Shown: one piece after another, positions 1 through 5,194 of the stretch
Layout: every line of letters starts with the position of its first letter
Position numbering within the stretch: position 1 is the first letter of the stretch
Assembly (NCBI GenBank): GCA_947474875.1
Contig: CANJKY010000185.1
Span: 1 to 7,018 of the forward strand
Reading direction: 5' to 3'
DNA from: Gemmataceae bacterium
GTDB taxonomy: Bacteria > Planctomycetota > Planctomycetia > Gemmatales > Gemmataceae
Length of the DNA: 7,018 bases
Position numbers and translations under genes: made by a program
Notes under the pieces: generated by a model
Databases searched by the model: none
Seen by the model: only the letters and a program-made list of their open reading frames with translations
What the model was told of the DNA's origin: nothing

Positions 1-55
1 AGAAAAGACACGATACGCAGGAGACAATTCTTCTCCTGCGGATCGTGTCTTTTCT
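1..55 (-). terminator. Long near-perfect hairpin, candidate terminator
   Basis: Two 24-base arms (1-24 and 32-55) are reverse complements except for one A/G mismatch (15 against 41), around a 7-base loop (25-31). The hairpin lies 21 bases past the stop codon of the leftward receiver-like gene. Read leftward, it ends in a T-rich stretch (TCTTTTCT). That suits an intrinsic terminator for this gene, although the T-rich end is part of the stem rather than a free tail. The outer arm begins at the first base of the window, so the element may extend further left. It could instead be a dispersed palindromic repeat, and it may also serve a convergent gene outside the window. Confidence 0.55.
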
Positions 56-76
56 GCGCCGATCGTGCGGTGAATG

Positions 77-523
77 TCAGCCAGACTTCACCGGCTGGCC
101 GGTGACGGCGGCAGCCAGTTCGGCCACGGTCGCCGTCTCCTCGACGTACCCGGCGGCGCCGGCGAACAGGGCCAGCCGCTCGCACTCCTCCGTGTCCGGG
201 CCGACCAGCACCACCCGCGTCTTGGGCAATGCCCGCACCAGTTTCGCGCACGTCAGGAACCCGCTCTCGCCGGCGAACACTGCGGCCGGCAGCACTACCG
301 CCGCCGCCCGCCCGCCAAACGCCTTCGCTCGGACCTCTTCACTGGTGTCGGCCGAACACACCCGCCAGCCGAGTTGTCTGAACTGGTTCTCCAGTCCGCG
401 GGCCAGTTCCCCGCGGATCAGACCAATCACCAGTTTGGGCAACCGCTTCTTTTCCGTGTCCGTGGCATTTCGGTCCAAACAGCAACTCCCGTGTTGCGGA
501 TCATGTTTCGCTGTCACACTCAT
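77..523 (-). CDS. Degenerate receiver-domain (CheY-like) protein, 148 aa
   Basis: The protein has a poorly conserved N-terminal tail of about 29 residues and then a single domain that alternates strand and helix like a response-regulator receiver (about 30-140): LVIGLIRGE as strand 1, AAAVVL as strand 3, RVVLVGP as strand 4 and GAAGYVEE as strand 5. The fold outline is there but the chemistry is not. The acidic pair after strand 1 reads R37-G38-E39, the phospho-accepting Asp position falls on Pro79/Ala80, the Thr/Ser of strand 4 is Gly108 and the invariant Lys is Glu129. I infer a pseudo-receiver that binds a partner without phosphotransfer. No output domain follows. The ATG at 523 was chosen because a G-rich stretch (GGGGGA) lies just before it and the reading frame further upstream is not protein-like; an ATG at 550 is possible. 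The gene is transcribed away from the next cluster and ends before the hairpin at 1-55. Confidence 0.72.
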   Translation of the reverse strand: MSVTAKHDPQHGSCCLDRNATDTEKKRLPKLVIGLIRGELARGLENQFRQLGWRVCSADTSEEVRAKAFGGRAAAVVLPAAVFAGESGFLTCAKLVRALPKTRVVLVGPDTEECERLALFAGAAGYVEETATVAELAAAVTGQPVKSG

Positions 524-687
524 TCCCCCACTTTGATGAAGTTCACGCATCGATGACACGGTTCGTGTAGTACAAGTTCGCCGGTTCAGGTACCGCCTTG
601 CGCCGGGGCCTGGCAAATCCGCCGAATTCTCACATCCGCATAATCCGGACGTGACGGTTAGAGTGGCCAAGAAAAACCGTTGTCTGC

Positions 688-720
688 GACCGAAGTGGTT
701 GGTACAACCGTGGTTCGGTC
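688..720. promoter_or_regulatory. Imperfect dyad upstream of the isomerase gene
   Basis: GACCGAA (688-694) is the exact reverse complement of TTCGGTC (714-720). Inside it, GGTTG (697-701) is the reverse complement of CAACC (705-709) around GTA. The result is a 33-base structure with 12 base pairs and one internal bulge. It lies about 120 bases before the isomerase start. It could be an operator for a dimeric regulator or a hairpin in the 5' leader. A chance dyad in GC-rich DNA cannot be excluded. Confidence 0.35.
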
Positions 721-829
721 CGTCCGTCGGCGACGGGTGGAGATGGTAGCCTGCCCGATCGCGGTCGGTCAAAGTAGGTTGTCACTCGCGGATCGTCGAG
801 GGCATCCGCCGGTAAATACCTCCGCCACT

Positions 830-834
830 AAGGA
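830..834 (+). promoter_or_regulatory. Ribosome-binding site fixing the isomerase start
   Basis: AAGGA sits 7 bases before the ATG at 842. The frame stays open back to an ATG at 680, but the extra 54 residues are arginine-rich and unlike the family, while the first beta-strand of the barrel starts directly after the ATG at 842. This site therefore decides the start. Confidence 0.75.
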
Positions 835-841
835 ACCTCTC

Positions 842-1783
842 ATGGCCAAAGCCCGCATCTCCATCGGCACCTGGGCGTACATCTTCAACCAGACCGAGCC
901 GACGAACGACTTCCACGTCATCCTGCATAAGCTGCAAGACCTGGGGTACGACGGGGTTGAGTTGGGCAGTTTCGGCCCGCACCCGTCGCCGGTGTCGCAC
1001 CCAACCAAGGCCAGTCGGGACAAACTGAAGAAGACAATCGCCGACCACGGTCTCGCCCTGTCCGGCATCGCGGTGGACCTGTGGGCGTTCAAAACTCCCG
1101 GCGTGAGCATCCTGGACGAGATCCCGGCGGCGTACTGCACCGCGTTCCTCGGCTGGTGCAAGTTCGCGGCCGACCTGGACGTGAAGACCATCCGCGTGGA
1201 CACGGTGCTGGCCCCGAACTACTTCGACACCGACGAGGGGAAGAAGCTCGGCTACCGGGCGGGCATGGACCGGCTGGTGGCGGTGTGGGACAAGTGCAGC
1301 AAGATGGCGGCCGACTTCGGGCTGAACGTGTGCTGGGAGTTCGAGCCGGGGTTCGTGTTCAACAAGCCGAGCGAGATCGTGGCGATCGTGGACGCGGTGA
1401 AGGGGAAGGGAAACCCGAACTTCGGCGTGCTGTACGACACCTGCCACGCGCACATGTGTGCGAAGATCGGTGCGAACCAGCAGGGGGAGAAGGAGACGCT
1501 CGCCGGTGGGGCGCTCGAACTGCTGAGCAAGCTGAAGGGCAAGATCACCCACGTCCACGTGATCGACAGCGACGGCAGCCTGAACGAGCACAACACGTCC
1601 ACCCATAACCCGTTCGGCACCGGCCACCTGAACTTCGACGAGCTGGCCCCGGCCATCCAGGCGGCCGGCGTGCCGAACGACTGGTGGTGCGTGGACCTGT
1701 GCTTCTGGCCGGACGCCTGGCAGGTGACCGCCGACAGCAAGAAGTATCTGGACAAGCTGCGGGCCAAGTACGCCGCGGCGTGA
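842..1783 (+). CDS. Sugar phosphate isomerase/epimerase family TIM-barrel protein, 313 aa
   Basis: The protein belongs to the xylose isomerase-like TIM-barrel family (AP endonuclease 2 type), whose members isomerise or epimerise sugars and keto-inositols using a divalent metal. The first strand is ARISIGTWAY (4-13), and YDGVEL (36-41) follows as the second. Candidate metal and substrate ligands appear in the family order: CWEFE (164-168), YDTCHAH (198-204), HVHVIDSD (237-244), the GTGHLNFDEL turn (259-268) and WCVDL (282-286). The last ligand is Asp285 where related epimerases such as D-psicose 3-epimerase use Glu. No signal peptide is seen, so it should be cytoplasmic. It starts a three-gene rightward cluster with a serine hydrolase and a Gfo/Idh/MocA dehydrogenase. 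That pairing is frequent in planctomycete sugar and cyclitol catabolism. The family is clear, the substrate unknown. Confidence 0.88.
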   Translation: MAKARISIGTWAYIFNQTEPTNDFHVILHKLQDLGYDGVELGSFGPHPSPVSHPTKASRDKLKKTIADHGLALSGIAVDLWAFKTPGVSILDEIPAAYCTAFLGWCKFAADLDVKTIRVDTVLAPNYFDTDEGKKLGYRAGMDRLVAVWDKCSKMAADFGLNVCWEFEPGFVFNKPSEIVAIVDAVKGKGNPNFGVLYDTCHAHMCAKIGANQQGEKETLAGGALELLSKLKGKITHVHVIDSDGSLNEHNTSTHNPFGTGHLNFDELAPAIQAAGVPNDWWCVDLCFWPDAWQVTADSKKYLDKLRAKYAAA

Positions 1784-1793
1784 GCCAAACTGT

Positions 1794-1895
1794 TTCACCG
1801 CCGATGACGCGGAGAGCGCGGAGGAAGACATGAACCGGACATTGCCCGCGGTGGTAGGCGTGTTTCTCTGCGTTCTCCCCGCCCTCGGCGGTGAA
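1794..1895. repeat. Imperfect 36-bp inverted repeat spanning a gene start
   Basis: The arm at 1794-1829 and the reverse complement of 1860-1895 agree at 29 of 36 positions and begin with the same 11 bases (TTCACCGCCGA). Three of the seven differences become G-U pairs in RNA, so 32 of 36 positions could pair around a 30-base loop (1830-1859). The left arm holds the ribosome-binding site of the serine hydrolase gene. The start codon is the first three bases of the loop. The right arm encodes residues 11-22, the second half of the signal peptide. The arm has a purine-rich GCGGAG rhythm that I associate with dispersed planctomycete intergenic repeats, but I cannot verify copies elsewhere. Confidence 0.75.
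1820..1827 (+). promoter_or_regulatory. Ribosome-binding site inside an inverted-repeat arm
   Basis: GGAGGAAG ends 2 bases before the ATG at 1830, with its GGAGG core 5 bases away. The site belongs to the left arm of the inverted repeat and can pair with 1862-1869 (GTTTCTCT) using mostly Watson-Crick and G-U pairs. Folding of the transcript would therefore cover it. Confidence 0.7.
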
Positions 1896-2756
1896 CCCTC
1901 TCTCGAATCCCGCATCAAGCCGATCGCCGACGCGCACAAGGGCAAGGTGGCGGTGGCGGTGAAGAACCTGGCGACCGGCGATACGTTCACCCACAACGCC
2001 GACGAGGTGATGCAGACGGCAAGCCTGATCAAGCTGGCGGTGATGATCGAAGCCTACCGGCAGGCGGACGAGAAGAAGGTCGACCTGGGCAAGACGCTCA
2101 CGCTGACGAAGGACGACAAGGTGCCCGGCGCCGGTATCCTGACCCAGCACTTCTCCGACGGCGCCACGTTCCCGCTCCGCGACGCCGTCCGTCTGATGAT
2201 CGTGTACAGCGACAACACCGCCACCAACCTGGTGCTGGACCAGATCGGTATCAAGAGCGTGAACGAGACGACCGCGGCGCTCGGCTGCCCGGAGACGCGG
2301 GTCAACGCCAAGGTGTTCAAGGGCAGCACCACCAGCGTGGACCCGGAGCGGACGAAGAAGTACTCGCTTGGGTCCACGTCGGCGAACGAGACGCTCAGGC
2401 TGTTGGAGCTGATTCACACCGGCAAGGCGGCATCGGCCGAGGCGTGCAAGGCCATGCTCGGCCACCTGGAGAAGAACGACGACAAGGAGATGCTCGTCCG
2501 GCACCTGCCGGCGGGCACGAGGGCGGCGCACAAGACCGGGGCGACGAACCAGGTCCGCACCGACGCCGGCATCCTGTACATCCCCGACCCGACGCACACG
2601 CCGAAGGAGAAGGAGGCGAAGCGGACGATCCCGGTGGCGGTGTGCGTGCTGACGAACGAGAACGCCGACCAGCGGTGGGTGCCCGACAACCAGGGGCAGA
2701 CGACCATCGCCGCCATCGGCAAGGCCGTGTACGACTACTACTCGACCAGGAAGTAA
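1830..2756 (+). CDS. Secreted class A beta-lactamase-fold serine hydrolase, 308 aa
   Basis: This is a penicillin-recognising serine hydrolase of the class A beta-lactamase fold (Beta-lactamase2 family). An N-terminal signal peptide has a hydrophobic core at about residues 5-19 and likely cleavage near ALG-GEP (19-23), so the protein should be exported. The three catalytic motifs are present: SLIK (Ser65, Lys68), SDN (127-129) and KTG (235-237). Between SDN and KTG true class A lactamases carry an omega-loop ExxLN that activates water. Here the region (about 155-190) reads VFKGSTTSVDPERTKKYSLGS and onward with no clear ExxLN. I therefore infer a hydrolase or peptidase-like enzyme acting on cell-wall or ester substrates rather than an antibiotic-resistance enzyme. 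It lies between a sugar isomerase and a sugar dehydrogenase, 46 bases after one and 23 before the other, so co-transcription is likely. Its start region is built on an inverted repeat (1794-1895). Confidence 0.85.
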   Translation: MNRTLPAVVGVFLCVLPALGGEPSLESRIKPIADAHKGKVAVAVKNLATGDTFTHNADEVMQTASLIKLAVMIEAYRQADEKKVDLGKTLTLTKDDKVPGAGILTQHFSDGATFPLRDAVRLMIVYSDNTATNLVLDQIGIKSVNETTAALGCPETRVNAKVFKGSTTSVDPERTKKYSLGSTSANETLRLLELIHTGKAASAEACKAMLGHLEKNDDKEMLVRHLPAGTRAAHKTGATNQVRTDAGILYIPDPTHTPKEKEAKRTIPVAVCVLTNENADQRWVPDNQGQTTIAAIGKAVYDYYSTRK

Positions 2757-2779
2757 CCGAAACCCGGGAGCCTCTCCAC

Positions 2780-3931
2780 ATGGCGAAAAAACCGTTCCGC
2801 ATCGGCATGATCGGGTACGGGTTCATGGGCCGCGCCCACACGAACGCGTACAAGCAGGTCGGCCAGTTCTTCCCGTCCGAGTACCAGGTTGTGCTGAAGG
2901 CGGCGTGCGCCCGCAACGAGGGCGAGATCAAGAAGTTCGCCGACCAGTGGGGGTACGAGAGCACCGAGACGGACTGGCGGAAGTTGGTCGAGCGGAAGGA
3001 CATCGACGCGGTGGACATCTGCGTGCCGAACAACCTGCACGCCGAGATCGCCCTCGCCGCCGCCGCCAACGGCAAGGCCATCCTGTGCGAGAAGCCGTTG
3101 GCCATGAACGCCGCCGAGGGGCGGAAGATGGTGGACGCGGTCGAGAAGGCGAAGGTGCCGAACATCGTCTGGTACAACTACCGCCGCATCCCGGCCGTGA
3201 CGTTGGCGAAAAAGCTGATCGACGAGGGGCGGCTGGGCAAGGTGTTCCACTACCGGGCCAAGTTCCTCCAAGACTGGACGATCAAGTCCGACCTGCCGCA
3301 GGGCGGGCAGGGGCTGTGGCGACTGGACCTCGCGGCGGCCGGGGCCGGGGTGTCCGGCGACCTGCTGGCGCACTGCATCGACACGGCGGTGTGGATGAAC
3401 GGCGGCATGGACAGCGTGTGCGCCATGACCGAGACGTTCGTGAAGGAGCGGATGCACAACCTGACCGGGAAGGTGGAGAAGGTTGGCATCGACGACGCCT
3501 GCACCTTTTTCGGCAAGTTCAGCAACGGGTCGCTCGCCAACTTCGAGAGCACCCGGTACGCCCGCGGGCACAAGGCGCTGTACACGCTCGAGATCAACGG
3601 CGAGAACATGAGCCTATTCTGGGACCTGCACGACCTTCACCGGCTCCAGGTGTTCGACTACAAGGACGAAGGCAAGATCCGCGGGTGGAAGTCGGTCCAC
3701 GTGACGGATAACAGTCCGGACCACCCGTACATGGCGAACTGGTGGGTGCCCGGCCTGGCCATCGGGTACGACAGCAGCTTCACACACCAGGTGGCGGACT
3801 TCCTCGAAGGGCTGAGCACCGGCAAGCCGGCCGGGCCGACGTTCCGCGACGCAATGGAAACGCAACTCATCCTCGACGCCGTCCTCGACTCGGCCAAGAG
3901 CAAGCAGTGGGTGAACGTCGGCAAGGTGTAG
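2780..3931 (+). CDS. Gfo/Idh/MocA family NAD(P)-dependent oxidoreductase, 383 aa
   Basis: The enzyme is a sugar or cyclitol dehydrogenase/oxidoreductase of the Gfo/Idh/MocA family. The N-terminal Rossmann domain has the dinucleotide motif GYGFMG (12-17) directly after the first strand, then ICVPNNLHAE (80-89) and the family hallmark EKPLAMN (104-110) with the expected catalytic Lys105. The C-terminal alpha/beta domain carries Asp194 and His198 in SGDLLAHCID, the spacing of the catalytic Asp/His pair in inositol dehydrogenase. There is no Tat or Sec signal, unlike many secreted planctomycete relatives, so it is predicted to be cytoplasmic. The ATG at 2780 is preceded by GGGAG (2766-2770) at 9 bases and opens directly on the Rossmann strand. 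It is the last gene of the cluster, with a terminator just after its TAG. The substrate cannot be deduced; the linked TIM-barrel enzyme suggests that a ketosugar or keto-inositol passes between the two. Confidence 0.92.
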   Translation: MAKKPFRIGMIGYGFMGRAHTNAYKQVGQFFPSEYQVVLKAACARNEGEIKKFADQWGYESTETDWRKLVERKDIDAVDICVPNNLHAEIALAAAANGKAILCEKPLAMNAAEGRKMVDAVEKAKVPNIVWYNYRRIPAVTLAKKLIDEGRLGKVFHYRAKFLQDWTIKSDLPQGGQGLWRLDLAAAGAGVSGDLLAHCIDTAVWMNGGMDSVCAMTETFVKERMHNLTGKVEKVGIDDACTFFGKFSNGSLANFESTRYARGHKALYTLEINGENMSLFWDLHDLHRLQVFDYKDEGKIRGWKSVHVTDNSPDHPYMANWWVPGLAIGYDSSFTHQVADFLEGLSTGKPAGPTFRDAMETQLILDAVLDSAKSKQWVNVGKV

Positions 3932-3938
3932 GAAAAAC

Positions 3939-3966
3939 AAGCCCACGGACGGCCGTCCGTGGGCTT
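3939..3966 (+). terminator. Rho-independent terminator after the oxidoreductase gene
   Basis: A perfect 28-base palindrome begins 7 bases after the stop codon. In RNA it gives a 12-bp stem (3939-3950 with 3955-3966) closed by a GGCC tetraloop. It is followed only by a short T run, but an A-rich stretch precedes it (AAAAACAA), so it could work in both directions. It separates the sugar-metabolism cluster from the glycosyltransferase cluster. The 88 bases from here to the next start show nothing else recognisable except a weak AGGA (4042-4045). Confidence 0.8.
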
Positions 3967-4054
3967 TCGACCGAACCGCCCTCGACAACCCGTTCGGCGG
4001 GGGCGTACACTTCCCCCTCACCCGGATGCCTCACCGGCGACAGGACGTCGCTTC

Positions 4055-5191
4055 ATGCACGTAGTTCACCTGACGGCCAGCACCCTGTTCGGCGGCCCGG
4101 AGCGGCAGATGCTCGGGCTGGGCCGGCACCTGCCGCTGCGGTTCCGCAGCACCTACGGGTCGTTCCCCGAGGGCGGGCGGTGCGAGCCGTTCCTGGCCGA
4201 AGCGCGTGCCGCCGGGTTCCCCACCTTCCGCCTGTCCGCCGACACCCCGGACGTGCCGGGCGCGATCGACGAACTCGCCCGGTTACTCCGCGACCTCTCG
4301 GCCGACCTGCTAGTGGGCCATACTTTCAAGCCGAACGTGCTCGGCCGGTTGGCCGCTCGGCGGGTCGGTATCCCGGTCGTCACCGTGTCCCGCGGGTGGA
4401 CGTGGGAGAGCCTGAAGGTGCGGGTGTACGAGACCATCGACCGGGTGAACCTGCGGCTCGTCGATCACGTGGTGGCGGTGTCGAACGGGCAGGCCGAGCG
4501 GGTGCGGAAGTGTGGGGTGCCCTCGCCCCGGCTGAGCGTCATCCGCAACGCCGCCCGGCTGGCCCCGTTCGCCGACCCGGACCCGGCGTTCCGCGACCGG
4601 CTCCGCGGGCTGTTCCCCGCCGACCCCCTTGTGTCGCACGTCGTGCTGGCGGCCGGCCGGCTCAGCCCGGAGAAGGGGTTCGACGTGCTGGTGGAGGCGG
4701 CCGCGGCGGTGCTGCGACAGCACCCGACCGCCGGGTTCGTGCTGTTCGGCGAGGGCAGCGAGCTGGCGAAACTGGAAACCCGCGTCGCCGACCTCGGCCT
4801 CACGTCCCGGTTCCGCATGCCCGGTCACACCGCCGACCTCGACCGCTTCCTGCCGTGGGCCGATGTGGCGGTGTTGCCGTCGTTCACCGAAGGGCTACCC
4901 AACGTGGCCCTGGAAGCGAGCGCCGCCGGGGTGCCGGTGGTGGCGACAGCGGTGGGCGGCACCCCGGAGGTGGTGTCCGACGGCGAGACCGGGTTCTTGG
5001 TGCCGAGTGGACAGCCGGACGCGATTGCGGAACGGGTGAGCCGGTTACTGGCCGATGAGGGGCTACGGTGGAAGCTCGGCACCGCCGGCCGCGAGCGAAT
5101 GCGGCGGGAGTTCTCGTTCGAGGCGCAGGCCGAGCGATACGCGGAGTTGTTCGACCGGCTGGCGAGCCGAGTATTGCGGAGGGCGGGGTGA
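4055..5191 (+). CDS. GT4-family glycosyltransferase, 378 aa
   Basis: This is a retaining glycosyltransferase of the GT-B fold, family GT4. It is expected to transfer a sugar from a nucleotide-sugar donor at the cytoplasmic face of the membrane. The N-terminal acceptor domain opens MHVVHLTAS with the glycine-rich loop GGPERQ (13-18). The C-terminal donor domain has LAAGRLSPEKGFD (198-210, with Arg202 and Lys207 where GT4 enzymes contact the donor phosphates), FGEGSE (231-236), and the EX7E pair Glu279/Glu287 in FTEGLPNVALE. GGTPE (301-305) and GETGFLVP (310-317) follow as usual. The length is normal for GT4. The ATG at 4055 has AGGA 9 bases upstream and begins the first Rossmann strand; the frame is open further up, into the terminator, but that stretch is not protein-like. 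It is followed after three bases by a second GT4 gene, so the two are probably translated together. Donor and acceptor are unknown. Confidence 0.9.
   Translation: MHVVHLTASTLFGGPERQMLGLGRHLPLRFRSTYGSFPEGGRCEPFLAEARAAGFPTFRLSADTPDVPGAIDELARLLRDLSADLLVGHTFKPNVLGRLAARRVGIPVVTVSRGWTWESLKVRVYETIDRVNLRLVDHVVAVSNGQAERVRKCGVPSPRLSVIRNAARLAPFADPDPAFRDRLRGLFPADPLVSHVVLAAGRLSPEKGFDVLVEAAAAVLRQHPTAGFVLFGEGSELAKLETRVADLGLTSRFRMPGHTADLDRFLPWADVAVLPSFTEGLPNVALEASAAGVPVVATAVGGTPEVVSDGETGFLVPSGQPDAIAERVSRLLADEGLRWKLGTAGRERMRREFSFEAQAERYAELFDRLASRVLRRAG
5178..5182 (+). promoter_or_regulatory. Ribosome-binding site deciding the second GT4 start
   Basis: GGAGG lies 12 bases before the ATG at 5195, inside the end of the previous gene. 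It supports a start upstream of the 63-bp palindrome. No ATG or TTG in this frame lies between the palindrome and the first conserved strand of the enzyme; the only later candidates are GTG codons at 5216 and 5243, both within the palindrome region. Confidence 0.6.
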
Positions 5192-5194
5192 ATC

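Larger units (their letters stand above)
524..841. other. Divergent intergenic region, about 318 bases
   Basis: This gap separates the leftward receiver-like gene from the rightward sugar-metabolism cluster, so it should carry a promoter for each direction. I see no convincing pair of -35/-10 boxes. A CATAAT near 640 resembles a -10 box but has no partner at the right distance. Open frames through the region have unbiased, arginine-rich translations and look like chance. The only structured element I can support is the dyad at 688-720. No tRNA, riboswitch core or protein-like small ORF was recognised. Confidence 0.6.

Noticed and set aside
640..646. CATAAT as a -10 promoter box for the isomerase cluster
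   Set aside because: There is no TTGACA-like box 16-18 bases upstream, and one hexamer is too weak in a 318-base gap.
524..772. 83-residue N-terminal extension of the receiver-like gene, starting at 772
   Set aside because: The extension has no strand/helix pattern or domain, and a G-rich ribosome-binding site precedes the ATG at 523.
782..2032. Long leftward open frame (416 codons) opposite the isomerase gene
   Set aside because: It is antisense to a well-supported gene; its translation is rich in Arg, Val and His with no domain motif, as expected for the complement of GC-rich coding DNA. Similar shadow frames at 1545-2597, 2738-3571 and 5813-6982 were rejected for the same reason.
1830..2756. 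Antibiotic-resistance beta-lactamase
   Set aside because: The fold and acylation motifs are present, but the omega-loop ExxLN is not recognisable and the gene lies among chromosomal sugar-metabolism genes, with no mobile element nearby.
3742..5058. Long rightward open frame (438 codons) overlapping the oxidoreductase and first glycosyltransferase genes
   Set aside because: It crosses the terminator and reads as Arg/Gly/Pro-rich low-complexity protein; the GT4 frame beneath it has all family motifs.
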